Positions 37,192-45,884 of a DNA stretch of 64,000 bases are shown here, one piece after another. How positions within the stretch are numbered: position 1 is the stretch's first letter; each line of letters starts with the position of its first letter. The notes under the pieces were generated by a model. That model was not told the DNA's origin. It was given only the letters and a program-made list of their open reading frames with translations, and ran no database searches. This DNA comes from Halorubrum californiense DSM 19288 (GTDB lineage: Archaea > Halobacteriota > Halobacteria > Halobacteriales > Haloferacaceae). Both the position numbers and the translations under genes were made by a program. The DNA lies in NCBI RefSeq assembly GCF_000336875.1, contig NZ_AOJK01000036.1, forward strand, positions 61,530 through 125,529, written 5' to 3'.

Positions 37192-39222
37192 GTGAGCCTC
37201 GACGTGGACGCGGGCGACGGCGGCGTCGACACGAACGTCCTCGCGGAGCTGTGTTACCCGGTCTTCGAGCTCTTGTTCGACCCCGAAGGTGACCTCGTCG
37301 CGGACGTCGAGCGCAAGCTGGCGGAGGCGCGGATGCCCGACCAGGTCGAGATGTACGTCTCGCTGGCGCTGGCGGTCGGACTGATAGTCGGCGGGGCGCT
37401 GTGGGCGCTCGGCACCTTGGTCGGCTACGGCGTGTTCTCGCTCGGTCTGATAGCTCCGGAGGCGCTCTCGCTCGGCATGCCGGCGCCGACGCCCGCGATC
37501 AAGGAGCTGCTCCGTTCGCTCGTGGTGCCCACGGCGGTGCTACTCAGCGGGCTGATCTTCGGCTCGATCGGGTTCGCGATCGGGTTCGGCGGCCTCGTCG
37601 CGGTCCCGTACTCGCGGGCCTCCGCGCGGAAGCGGGAGATCAACCTCCTGCTCGCGGACTCCGTGTCGTTCATGTACGCGCTCTCCGTCGGCGGGCTCAA
37701 CCAGCTCGAGATCCTGCGCGCGATGGCGACCGCCGAGGACACGTACGGCGAGGTGTCCCGCGAGTTCCAGAGCATCGTCAACGAGACGGAGTACTTCGGC
37801 ACCGACTACCGGAACGCGATCCGCCAGCAGTCGATGGAGACCCCCTCCGACGAGCTCTCGCAGTTCCTCGCGGACATGCTCTCCATCGTCAACTCCGGCG
37901 GCGACATGGAGAGCTTCCTGAAGGACAAAAAAGAGAAACACCTCCGCACGTCGAAACAGGAGCGCGAGATGACCTTGGAGACCTTGGAGCTGTTCGGCGA
38001 GATGTACATGACGCTCTCGCTGTTCCCGCTCCTCCTCATCATCATCCTCGTCATCATGGGGATGATGGGCGAGGCCGACGACCGGCTGCTGTACGCGACC
38101 GTCTACCTGCTCATTCCCCTCGTCGGCGCCGGCTTCCTCGTGTTGGTCTCGACGGTGAAACAGGACGAGCCCGGCGACGGCTACCTCCAGCCCGACGGCG
38201 GGAGCGAACGGCTCCGACAGACGAGCCAAGAGGGGCTCCTCCACTTCGGGCTCGTGGAGGCGTTCGTCGGGAGCTTCGGCGTCTTCGACCGCATCCGCGA
38301 CCGCGAGGGGACCCACAAGACGATGGAGATACTCTCCGCGCCGCACCTCTTCCTCCGCGAAAACCCGCTGTACACTCTCGCGTTGACCGTGCCTGCGGCG
38401 CTCGCGCTCGTCGGCATCGCGGTCGCGTCCGGGTCGGCGCCGACGACGTTCGACGGGTGGGTCGCCCGCCCGGTGTGGTCGGCGTTCGTCTGGCTCTACG
38501 TGCCGCTGTACGTCGTGTTGATCCCGCTGGGGATCTTCTACGAGTGGCACCAGCGCTCGCGCCGGGCGGTGACCGGGAAGCTCTCCGAGACGCTGCGGAA
38601 GCTCTCCTCGGCGAACGACACCGGCCAGACGCTGCTCGAATCCGTGCGCACGGTCTCCGAGACGTCGACCGGAAAGCTCGCTGACGAGTTCGAGGTGATC
38701 CACGCGAAGGTGAACTACGGGATGAGCCTGCGGGACGCCCTCGTGGAGTTCAACAACTCGTACGCGGTCCCGCGGCTCGCGCGGACGGTGAAGCTGATCA
38801 CGGAGGCGCAGGAGGCCTCCTCCCAGATCACGGACGTCCTGACGACGGCCGCGCAGGCCTCCGAGAACCAGGACGACATCGAACGCGAGCGGAAGTCCCG
38901 GACCCGGATGCAGGTCGCGATCATCGTGATGACGTACATCACGCTGCTCGGCGTGATGGCCATCCTCCAGACGCAGTTCATCGACGTGATGGGCGACTTG
39001 GTCTCACAGAGCGACGGCGGTGGGGGAGCTGGATTCGGCGGCGGCGGGGGCGGCGTCGACCCCGATGTCCTCTCCATGCTGTTCTTCCACGCGGTGACGA
39101 TCCAAGCGATCCTCTCGGGGTTCATCAGCGGCTACATCCGCGACGCGGAGCTGATCTCCGGCGTGAAGTTCGCCGTGATCCTGATGACGCTGGCGCTGGG
39201 GGTGTGGATCTATGTCGGATGA
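37192..39222 (+). CDS. Type IV pilus/secretion platform protein (TadC/FlaJ-like)
   Basis: A 676-residue integral membrane platform protein with two T2SSF domains. Membrane segments are visible near residues 50-70 (MYVSLALAVGLIVGGALWAL), about 105-140, about 275-325, about 390-450 and at the C-terminus. Cytoplasmic loops carry 'SFMYALSVGGLNQLEILRAM' and, in the second copy, 'SVRTVSETSTGKLADEFEVI'. A Gly-rich segment (GGGGAGFGGGGGG) precedes the last helices. It anchors the ATPase and pilin base. GTG start at 37192, 27 bp after the ATPase stop; the next gene overlaps by 11 bp. Confidence 0.92.
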   Translation: MSLDVDAGDGGVDTNVLAELCYPVFELLFDPEGDLVADVERKLAEARMPDQVEMYVSLALAVGLIVGGALWALGTLVGYGVFSLGLIAPEALSLGMPAPTPAIKELLRSLVVPTAVLLSGLIFGSIGFAIGFGGLVAVPYSRASARKREINLLLADSVSFMYALSVGGLNQLEILRAMATAEDTYGEVSREFQSIVNETEYFGTDYRNAIRQQSMETPSDELSQFLADMLSIVNSGGDMESFLKDKKEKHLRTSKQEREMTLETLELFGEMYMTLSLFPLLLIIILVIMGMMGEADDRLLYATVYLLIPLVGAGFLVLVSTVKQDEPGDGYLQPDGGSERLRQTSQEGLLHFGLVEAFVGSFGVFDRIRDREGTHKTMEILSAPHLFLRENPLYTLALTVPAALALVGIAVASGSAPTTFDGWVARPVWSAFVWLYVPLYVVLIPLGIFYEWHQRSRRAVTGKLSETLRKLSSANDTGQTLLESVRTVSETSTGKLADEFEVIHAKVNYGMSLRDALVEFNNSYAVPRLARTVKLITEAQEASSQITDVLTTAAQASENQDDIERERKSRTRMQVAIIVMTYITLLGVMAILQTQFIDVMGDLVSQSDGGGGAGFGGGGGGVDPDVLSMLFFHAVTIQAILSGFISGYIRDAELISGVKFAVILMTLALGVWIYVG

Positions 39223-39739
39223 CCGCGCGCAGACGGTCCTCGACTTCGTCGTCGGGATGTCGGTGTTCCTCGTCGCGGTCGGGTTCACCTTCGCGTTCGT
39301 CCCGTCTCTGTTGGAACCCTACGCCGTCGGCGAGGGGGCGACGGTCATCGTCGCCGAGCGCGGCGCGGCGCGGCTGGCGGAGTCGTCGCTCGCCGCGACC
39401 GGCTCGACCGCGACGCTGTCGCACGCCTGTACGCTCGCGTTCTTCGACGGCGGTGACTCGCCGGACACGCTCGGCGAAGGAGACTGCGCGTGGACGGCGA
39501 ACGCCGACGACCTTCACGCGGAACTCGGCGTCGACGACCTGCGCGGACTCAACCTCACCGTCACGCAGCGCGGGACCGTCGCGTCGCTCAACGCGACCGG
39601 CGACAACGTCTCCATGCGCGCCGGGCCCGCGCCGCCGAGCGGGACGAGCGTCTCGGCCGCGAGCCGCATCGTCACGCTCGACGACCCCGAAGACCCGCGG
39701 GGACCGGAACCCTACCGGCTCACGCTGCGGGTGTGGTGA
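39212..39739 (+). CDS. Pilin-like protein 1 (haloarchaeal pilus locus)
   Basis: A 175-residue protein beginning MSDDRAQTVLDFVVGMSVFL, an archaeal type III signal-like start: short polar N-terminus and then one hydrophobic helix (about residues 11-31). The remainder is beta-rich and ends in 'RLTLRVW'. One Cys pair (HACTLAF, GDCAWT) may form a disulfide outside. It overlaps the platform protein gene by 11 bp. It resembles the haloarchaeal family I recall as DUF7287. Likely a minor pilin or pseudopilin. Confidence 0.75.
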   Translation: MSDDRAQTVLDFVVGMSVFLVAVGFTFAFVPSLLEPYAVGEGATVIVAERGAARLAESSLAATGSTATLSHACTLAFFDGGDSPDTLGEGDCAWTANADDLHAELGVDDLRGLNLTVTQRGTVASLNATGDNVSMRAGPAPPSGTSVSAASRIVTLDDPEDPRGPEPYRLTLRVW

Positions 39740-39740
39740 G

Positions 39741-40355
39741 ATGTTCGTCGAACACCTCCCCGACGACCGGGGACAGGCGCACACCTTAGAGGCGTTCACG
39801 GCGGCGCTGCTCCTGGTCACCGGGCTCATCTTCGCGACGCAAGCGACGGCGGTCACGCCCCTCTCCGCGAGTACGTCGAACCAGCACGTCGAGAATCAGG
39901 CGGCGATTGCCGCACAGGACGTGCTGTCGACGGCAGGGGAGAGCGGTGACCTCCGGGCGGCGCTTCTGTACTACGACGAGGACGGATTCGTCAACGCGAG
40001 CGACGACGGTACCTACACGGGCGTCCCGCCGGAATCACACCCGCTCCACGACCCGTTGACCGAGGCGTTCGGCGACCGCCAGATCGCCTTCGACATCGAG
40101 GTGTCATACCCCGAGGACGGCGGTAACCGGACGGGAGACACTACGATGGTCAACATGGGGTCGCCGAGCGACAACGCGGCGACGGCGACCGCGCGCGTGG
40201 CGCTGTACGGCGACGACCGGTTCGGCGACGGCGCCGACAGCAGAGCGCTCGCGGAGAACGGCTCCGCGTCGTACTTCGCGCCGCCGGTCGACGAGGCGCG
40301 TCCGGAGGTACTGTACACGGTCGTGGAGGTGCGAATCACCGCATGGCAGATGTGA
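39741..40355 (+). CDS. Pilin-like protein 2 (haloarchaeal pilus locus)
   Basis: A 204-residue protein with N-terminus MFVEHLPDDRGQAHTLEAFT then the helix 'AALLLVTGLIFATQATAV'. The 'DRGQAHTLEA' sequence before the helix fits the archaeal pilin/pre-pilin peptidase pattern. The exposed region is acidic with several Asn-x-Ser/Thr sites (NAS, NRT, NGS) that could be glycosylated. It starts 1 bp after the previous stop and overlaps the next gene by 13 bp, so co-translation is likely. Confidence 0.75.
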   Translation: MFVEHLPDDRGQAHTLEAFTAALLLVTGLIFATQATAVTPLSASTSNQHVENQAAIAAQDVLSTAGESGDLRAALLYYDEDGFVNASDDGTYTGVPPESHPLHDPLTEAFGDRQIAFDIEVSYPEDGGNRTGDTTMVNMGSPSDNAATATARVALYGDDRFGDGADSRALAENGSASYFAPPVDEARPEVLYTVVEVRITAWQM

Positions 40356-41311
40356 GTCTCCCCCGCCTCGGCGACCGCGAGGGCGCCGAGCGCGACGAGG
40401 ACCGAGCCCAGATCATCCTGATAACCGGGCTGACGCTCGCGGTCCTCTTCGTCGCGGTCGTGCTCCTGTTGAACACCGTTATCTACACGGAGAACCTCGC
40501 GACCCGCGGCGCCGACGCTGGCGGCGCGGAGGCGATCGAGTTCCGCGACGGCGCGGTCGAGGACCTCGAGGGGATCATGTCCCGCGAACACCGGAACGTG
40601 AGCGACGGGAACGCCCGCAACGGCTTCAACGCGAGCGCGAGGACGTACGCCCGAGCCGTCGCGGACTTCCGCGCCCGCGACGGGGTGATAGCCGACGTAA
40701 ACGTCACGAGGTTGGATCCGGGATACTTCGTCTACCAGAACGAGACGGACGCCGGCCTCCGCAACATGACGGACCGTAACGGCGCGGACGGCTGGACCGT
40801 CGCGGCGGGAGTCAACCGAACCCGTGACTACCGACTGACACTGAATTCCACGTCCCTCTCGGACGACGTGGACGACGCGTTCACCGTGGTGGCCGACGGC
40901 CCGGACGGGAACTGGTCGCTGACGGTGTCGAACGGGACCGCCGGCGCGATCAACGTGACGGTGAACAACGGGTCCGGAGACGTTCCGCGGACGTTCTCCC
41001 ACACGGGGGCGAACGTGACGGTCGACCTGACTGCCGGGACGGTGGGTGACGAACGGTTTCCCCACCTCGACTGGGCCGAGAACGTCGAGAACGACGGTGA
41101 GTACGCCATCCGATATCGGAACGGCGACAGAGCGACCGGGACGTACGAGTTCGTCGTCGAGGACGCCGACGAGAGTACCTCCACGAACGTCTCGTCACGG
41201 CCGTACGTCGTCGAGGGAGTCTACGGCGTCAAGGTCGAGATACTCCACCGAACCCCAGAGCTGATGTACAGAGACGTAGTTCGGCTCGCGCCGGGTGAGT
41301 CCGATGCGTAA
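40343..41311 (+). CDS. Pilin-like protein 3 (haloarchaeal pilus locus)
   Basis: A 322-residue protein. The N-terminal polar stretch ends 'RDEDRAQIILITGLTLAVLF', one membrane helix (about residues 22-47). The exposed domain is long, acidic and dense in Asn-x-Ser/Thr sequons (NVS, NAS, NVT, NET, NMT, NRT, NST, NWS, NGT and more), so heavy N-glycosylation is plausible. Resembles the family I recall as DUF7261. Parts of the exposed domain are less GC-rich than neighbouring genes. Overlaps the next gene by 8 bp. Confidence 0.75.
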   Translation: MADVSLPRLGDREGAERDEDRAQIILITGLTLAVLFVAVVLLLNTVIYTENLATRGADAGGAEAIEFRDGAVEDLEGIMSREHRNVSDGNARNGFNASARTYARAVADFRARDGVIADVNVTRLDPGYFVYQNETDAGLRNMTDRNGADGWTVAAGVNRTRDYRLTLNSTSLSDDVDDAFTVVADGPDGNWSLTVSNGTAGAINVTVNNGSGDVPRTFSHTGANVTVDLTAGTVGDERFPHLDWAENVENDGEYAIRYRNGDRATGTYEFVVEDADESTSTNVSSRPYVVEGVYGVKVEILHRTPELMYRDVVRLAPGESDA

Positions 41312-41792
41312 CGGTCCCGGCGGGACGGACCGCGCCGTGTCGGTCACGGTCGGCTACGTCATGACGCTCGCCATCTCGACGCTGCTGCTCTCGGGGCTGT
41401 TCGTCGCCGGCGGCTCGTTCGTCGAGACGCAGCGCGAGCGCGCGGCGCAGGGCGAACTCACGGTCGTCGGCGAGCGGATCGCGGCCGACTTGGGGACCGT
41501 CGATCGGCTCGTCGCGAGCGCGGAGTCGCCCGAGAACCTCACGGCCAACCGGTCGGTGACGCTCCCGAACCGTGTCGCGGGGACCGGGTATCGGGTACGG
41601 GTGAGCGCGAACGGTACCGAGGGGACGATCGCGCTCGAAAGCGAACAGACCGACGCGACGGTCGAGGTCCCGTTCCGCACGAGAAAGAACGTCACGGTCG
41701 CGAACGCGACCGTCGACGGCGGTGACCTCCGGATCTGGTGGGATCGTGACGCCGACGGCGGCGACGGCGCAGTGGTGGTGAGGGGGCGATGA
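41304..41792 (+). CDS. Pilin-like protein 4 (haloarchaeal pilus locus)
   Basis: A 162-residue protein with N-terminus 'GGTDRAVSVTVGYVMTLAIS', the usual haloarchaeal pilin pattern (DRAVS...), and a single helix at about residues 14-37. The rest is beta-rich with sequons (NLT, NRS, NGT, NVT) and ends 'DGAVVVRGR'. It starts within the stop of the upstream gene. A GTG 9 bp upstream is an alternative start. It resembles the family I recall as DUF7266. Confidence 0.75.
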   Translation: MRNGPGGTDRAVSVTVGYVMTLAISTLLLSGLFVAGGSFVETQRERAAQGELTVVGERIAADLGTVDRLVASAESPENLTANRSVTLPNRVAGTGYRVRVSANGTEGTIALESEQTDATVEVPFRTRKNVTVANATVDGGDLRIWWDRDADGGDGAVVVRGR

Positions 41793-42556
41793 GCGGTCTC
41801 GGCGGCCGCGCCGCCCTTCGAAACGACGACCGCGGCGTCAGCGAGACCGTCGGGTTCGTGTTGGTGTTCGCGCTGATCACGACGACCATCGCGGTCACGC
41901 TCACCGTCGGACTCGGGGGCTTGGAGGACGTACAGCTCGCCGAGCGCGACAACAACGTCGAGCGCGCCTTCGACGTCCTCCACGACAGCTTCAACGACCT
42001 CGGTCGGGACGGTGTGCCGAGCCGGGCCACCGAGATCCGACTCGGTGGGGGTAGGATCGCGTTCACGAGCGACTCCTCGTATGCGATACGCAACGCGACG
42101 GGGGCGGTAATCGAGAATTCGACGACCGCGATCACCTACTTCGGCGCCGGAGACACTCGGATCCGGTACGAACACGGCGCGGTTATTCGGTCCGACGGTG
42201 AGGGGAGCATCATGCTTCACGAACCGGACCTCCTGTTCGGTGAGACGACGCTGATCAGGTTCGTCGACGTGAACTCGCACGGGAGCGACGGCGTCGCGGG
42301 CGACGGGACCGTCCTCGTCCGAGCCAGCTTGACCGGCGACCGCACCGCTACGGAAGTGACGGACGACGTGACGATTCAGGTCCGAGGTCCGACGGCCGAC
42401 GCTTGGGCGCGGTACTTCGAGTCCCGACGCGACGGTTCCGGTCGGATCGATTCGGTCAATCTCACGGGCGACGAACTGACGGTCAACGTGAGCGTCTCCG
42501 GTGGGGACCGGCTCGTCGTCCACCGGACCGGCACCCGCGTCGAGTTCTCGGACTGA
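41789..42556 (+). CDS. Pilin-like protein 5 (haloarchaeal pilus locus)
   Basis: A 255-residue protein: 'LRNDDRGVSETVGFVLVFAL' is a classic archaeal pilin/archaellin-type signal with D-R-G-V-S-E at the presumed cleavage zone, followed by the helix 'ITTTIAVTLTVGLGGLEDV'. The C-terminal domain is beta-rich ('GRIAFTSDSSYAIRNATG', 'WARYFESRRDGSG', 'LTVNVSVSGGDRLVVHR'). The phrase 'WxRyFESRxxG' also occurs in the divergent large protein, so the two share a domain. It overlaps the previous stop by 4 bp and is the last gene of the co-directional cluster. Confidence 0.78.
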   Translation: MSGLGGRAALRNDDRGVSETVGFVLVFALITTTIAVTLTVGLGGLEDVQLAERDNNVERAFDVLHDSFNDLGRDGVPSRATEIRLGGGRIAFTSDSSYAIRNATGAVIENSTTAITYFGAGDTRIRYEHGAVIRSDGEGSIMLHEPDLLFGETTLIRFVDVNSHGSDGVAGDGTVLVRASLTGDRTATEVTDDVTIQVRGPTADAWARYFESRRDGSGRIDSVNLTGDELTVNVSVSGGDRLVVHRTGTRVEFSD

Positions 42557-42590
42557 GTTGGTGGAACGGGGTTTGCGCGACCGACCGGAA

Positions 42591-44393
42591 TCAGTCCGAG
42601 TCGATGACCACGCGGTGCGTGGAGACGTGGAGGTGACTCACCACGGGGACCGAGTCGCCTTCGAACGGTTTGCTGTCTCGGAGGGCTTCATCGTAGTGAA
42701 GCCGTAGTCTCCCTTCGTCGAACTCGAACGTATCCGCCGTGAACGACCCTTTGAACGTCATTGAATCCTCGAGAATCAGACGGCTTTCCGGTGCGTACAG
42801 CACGCCGGTGAAGTGGACACGGTCATCATCGCCGTCGACATCGACCACGCCCCCGCTCGAATACAGCCAGAGGTTTTCGGTCCGGTCCCGATACGCCGTA
42901 ACGTTCGCTCCGTCGTCGAGGGTTACGTCACCGGTGTTGTACACGTCGAGGCGCGTTGTGTTCTGCGCGGTCGTTATCGACCCCGCATCGCCACCCGCGC
43001 CGTCGGTCTGGAGGGTGATCTCTCCATCGACGTAGAGGTTCGCGCGGCCGCCACCGATCGCCCGAACGGTACTCGTTCCGCTAACGTCCAGATCACCGTC
43101 TGCCAGTACGTTGACTTCTCCTCCGTCGGTATCGAGCACGAGTGATCCCCCGTCCTCGACGTCGAGATTCCCGGAGATGTTGAGCGTCGCTCCGCTTTCG
43201 ACGGTGAGCGTGTTCCCGTCCGACACTTCGAGACTGTCGGTGACATGCGTGTTCGCGGTCACGTTCTCAGTCCCACCGCCGAAGGTGAACTCGTCCGTCT
43301 CGCTATCCATGTCTGTATCCCCTACCCCGTCTATTCGCTGCCTGATGGCTCCGGACACGGGATTCAGGCTGACGAAGTCGACGTTGGTCCGGGTCTCTCC
43401 GCTAACGTTTACTTTCTTTCTGAACTGTCCCGAGGGGAAATCGTCCGCTCCCATGAGCAGATCGCCGCGAATCCGGATCTCCTCCATTCTGCCGATCCCA
43501 CCCTCACCTCTTCCGAACCCACCGTTGGTCCGGAATATCGCATTGTCATTGATGTTACCCGGACCGTACACACCGGAACTAGAATTGTAGCTGTCGGCGT
43601 CGATCCGTCTGATTCCGCCCGCGGCGATGTCCGCGCCGCCGACGGCGGAGGCACTCGTGCTGAGCGTCGGGTGAACGGTCTCCGTCCGGAGTCTGACCTC
43701 GACCGTATCCGTCGACAACCGCGTGACGTTCGCACCGGTTCTGGATTCGAAGAAGCGTTCCCATCCCTCGGCGTATTCGCTTTCGACGGTGATAGTGACG
43801 TTCCCGCCCAGAAGCGGGTTCGAGAGGTTCTCCGACTCGAACAGCCCGGCGGACCGTTCGGTACCTTTCTCTATAGTCGCCGAGTCCGTGAGGCGCTCCT
43901 CGCCAGTGACGGTCACCAGCGGGAGCGTGAGCGTGTCACCTCGGTAGTGGAACTCCGGCGGCGAGACCATCCACGCGCTGTCCGCGTTCGCGCGCCAGAC
44001 CCCGCCACCCTGATACGCGACCACGTCGTCGCCGCGCTCGTAGACGATCGCTCCGAGGGTTGTCTCGTTCGTGTACGTCCCGCCTTCGGTCTCGACCTCG
44101 ATCGCCATCTTTCCAGCTCCGTCATCGACACGTAGATCTCCGCGGCTGCCGCCGAACGAGACCCGCTGACTCGGCGACCCGCCGTGCGCGACGAGGCTCG
44201 CCTTGGAGTCGACCTGCGTCATCGCCCCCTCGACGCGCTGGAGGTCCGCGGTGCGCTGAGTGTCGTCGAGCGCGGCGCCGCCGAGCGCGACCGTGGTGCC
44301 GACGACCGCCACGGTCAGCCCCAACAGCAGCACCGTGCCGAGCACCTCGCTCTGGGCGCGCTCGGCCGCGGCTCCGCGCTCACCTCCCTTCAT
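42591..44393 (-). CDS. Large pilin-like protein with beta-rich C-terminal domain
   Basis: A 600-residue protein starting MKGGERGAAAERAQSEVLGT, a pilin-type signal followed by a helix (about residues 19-43). Residues about 50-240 form the haloarchaeal pilin-like domain ('WERFFESRTGANVTRLSTDT', matching pilin-like protein 5). About 260-600 hold a repetitive beta-strand domain (SLEVSDGNTLTVESGATLNI, then NISGNLDVEDGGSLVLDTDG, then LADGDLDVSG...) like polymer-forming or parallel beta-helix adhesins, ending 'STHRVVIDSD'. TATA-like 'gtttatca' lies about 25-32 bp before the ATG at 44393. The frame extends upstream to 45347 but overlaps the AlaX gene and is not coding there. GC is lower across the last two thirds. 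Convergent with the pilin cluster. Confidence 0.8.
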   Translation of the reverse strand: MKGGERGAAAERAQSEVLGTVLLLGLTVAVVGTTVALGGAALDDTQRTADLQRVEGAMTQVDSKASLVAHGGSPSQRVSFGGSRGDLRVDDGAGKMAIEVETEGGTYTNETTLGAIVYERGDDVVAYQGGGVWRANADSAWMVSPPEFHYRGDTLTLPLVTVTGEERLTDSATIEKGTERSAGLFESENLSNPLLGGNVTITVESEYAEGWERFFESRTGANVTRLSTDTVEVRLRTETVHPTLSTSASAVGGADIAAGGIRRIDADSYNSSSGVYGPGNINDNAIFRTNGGFGRGEGGIGRMEEIRIRGDLLMGADDFPSGQFRKKVNVSGETRTNVDFVSLNPVSGAIRQRIDGVGDTDMDSETDEFTFGGGTENVTANTHVTDSLEVSDGNTLTVESGATLNISGNLDVEDGGSLVLDTDGGEVNVLADGDLDVSGTSTVRAIGGGRANLYVDGEITLQTDGAGGDAGSITTAQNTTRLDVYNTGDVTLDDGANVTAYRDRTENLWLYSSGGVVDVDGDDDRVHFTGVLYAPESRLILEDSMTFKGSFTADTFEFDEGRLRLHYDEALRDSKPFEGDSVPVVSHLHVSTHRVVIDSD

Positions 44394-44546
44394 GCGGGCC
44401 CGTAAGTCTGGGCCGCTGATAAACGTGGACACCCGCGTATCAGTCGCGATAGCCCTGATCGACAGGGACCGCCCCCCCACCGGAGCGGTCCGACGGCGGC
44501 CCCCGCGGACGGGAGATATATCTCGCCGGCGTCCCTTCGGGCATCC

Positions 44547-45362
44547 GTGACCGAGCGACTCTACCTCGCGGACGACACGGTGACGGCGTTCGAGGCGACC
44601 GTCGAGCGCGTCCTCTCGGATCCGGACCGGCTCGTCCTCGACCGGACCCACTTCTATCCGACTGGCGGCGGGCAGCCGCACGACACCGGGACGATCCGGG
44701 TCGCCGACGGCGACGGAGACGCCCGCTGGCGCGTCGTCGACGTCGAGATGCGAGACACGGTGTACCACGAGGTCGAACCGATCGGCGGGGTGGGAGGCGC
44801 GGGCGACGGCGCGAGCGACGCGGACGACGCACCGGCCCTCCCGGAGCCGGGAATCAAGGTCGCCTGCGAAGTCGACGCCGAGCGCCGGGCGGCGCACTCG
44901 CGGTACCACACCGCACAGCACCTGCTGTCGGCGCTGCTGCTCGACGAGTTCGACGCGCGGACGACGGGAAACCAGCTGTATGCCGACCGCGCGCGCCTCG
45001 ACGCCGAGTACGACCGGTTCACGGACGACGACCTCGACCGGATCGAGTCGCGGCTCAACGAACTCGTCGCCGACGGCCGCGCGGTGTCGAGCGACACGAT
45101 GGACCGCGAGACCGCGGAGGCGACGCTGGACACCGACCGGACGCGGATCGACCTGCTCCCCGACTCGATCGAGGAGCTCCGGATCGTCGAAATCGCCGGC
45201 GCGGACGCCGGAGACGAGCCGTACGACCGCACCGCCTGCGCCGGGACGCACGTCGCGAACACGGCCGATATCGGGGAGGTCGTCGTCACCGGCCGAGAGA
45301 CGAAGGGCCCCGACGAGGAGCGCGTCCGGTTCGCGCTCGCCGAACACGTCGACGCGGACTGA
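44547..45362 (+). CDS. alaX: Alanyl-tRNA editing protein AlaX
   Basis: A 271-residue free-standing editing domain that hydrolyses mischarged Ser- or Gly-tRNA(Ala). Residues about 30-50 carry 'THFYPTGGGQPHDTG', typical of the AlaRS-like N-terminal barrel. The zinc site is 'HTAQHLLSALL' (HxxxH) plus 'RTACAGTHVANT' (Cys and His). An acidic insert (GDGASDADDAPALPEP) separates the subdomains. Length fits AlaX-M/L types. GTG start at 44547, followed by the family start 'ERLYLADD'. Confidence 0.92.
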   Translation: MTERLYLADDTVTAFEATVERVLSDPDRLVLDRTHFYPTGGGQPHDTGTIRVADGDGDARWRVVDVEMRDTVYHEVEPIGGVGGAGDGASDADDAPALPEPGIKVACEVDAERRAAHSRYHTAQHLLSALLLDEFDARTTGNQLYADRARLDAEYDRFTDDDLDRIESRLNELVADGRAVSSDTMDRETAEATLDTDRTRIDLLPDSIEELRIVEIAGADAGDEPYDRTACAGTHVANTADIGEVVVTGRETKGPDEERVRFALAEHVDAD

Positions 45363-45415
45363 CGGGCGCGTCGGCGCCGCGAGTGGGCGTCCGGTCCTCG
45401 CCAGTGATCCCGTCG

Positions 45416-45423
45416 TTTAAATA
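45416..45423 (+). promoter_or_regulatory. TATA box of the TFS gene
   Basis: A strong TTTAAATA element 22-29 bp before the ATG indicates a leaderless transcript. Confidence 0.6.
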
Positions 45424-45444
45424 CGATCCGCGGTAGGTTCGGGC

Positions 45445-45765
45445 ATGAAGTTCTGCGACGAGTGCGGCTCCATGATGAAGTCCGGCGAGGGCGAAGACCA
45501 CTGGGTGTGCGATTCCTGCGGCCACGAGATCGGACGCGACGACGGGGACGACGAGTGGACGACCCAGTCGCAGGTCGAGTCCGAGATCGTCGACGTGAGC
45601 GACGCGGAGGACAAGGGGCTCCCGACGACGACGGCGCAGTGCCCCGAGTGCGACAACGACCGGGCGTACTGGTACATGCAACAGATCCGCGCGGCCGACG
45701 AGTCCGAGACTCGGTTCTTCGTCTGTACCGAGTGCGAACACAAGTGGCGCGAAGACGACCACTGA
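45445..45765 (+). CDS. tfs: Transcription factor S (TFIIS-like cleavage factor)
   Basis: A 106-residue archaeal TFS, which stimulates RNA polymerase to cleave backtracked transcripts and is related to eukaryotic Rpb9/TFIIS. The N-terminal zinc ribbon is 'MKFCDECGSMMKSGEGEDHW' with 'VCDSCGHEI'; the C-terminal ribbon is 'AQCPECDNDRAYWYMQQIRA' followed by the catalytic acidic hairpin 'ADESETRFFVCTECEHKWRE', where 'DE' lies at the tip. Length is normal. A strong promoter precedes it. Confidence 0.96.
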   Translation: MKFCDECGSMMKSGEGEDHWVCDSCGHEIGRDDGDDEWTTQSQVESEIVDVSDAEDKGLPTTTAQCPECDNDRAYWYMQQIRAADESETRFFVCTECEHKWREDDH

Positions 45766-45884
45766 ACCCGTTCTCGTCCCCACCGGCTCTCCTCCGGCCG
45801 CCAGTCTCACCCCTCTCCCGTCGGCAGTTCGAATTCTCTCCCGTCGCCCGTCCGTTTTATTCCCGTCCGGAGTGACGCGGGACC

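Noticed and set aside
42591-45347. A 918-residue version of the large pilin-like protein.
   Set aside because: The extra N-terminal part overlaps the alaX gene on the other strand and lacks pilin features. The pilin signal and TATA element fit the start at 44393.
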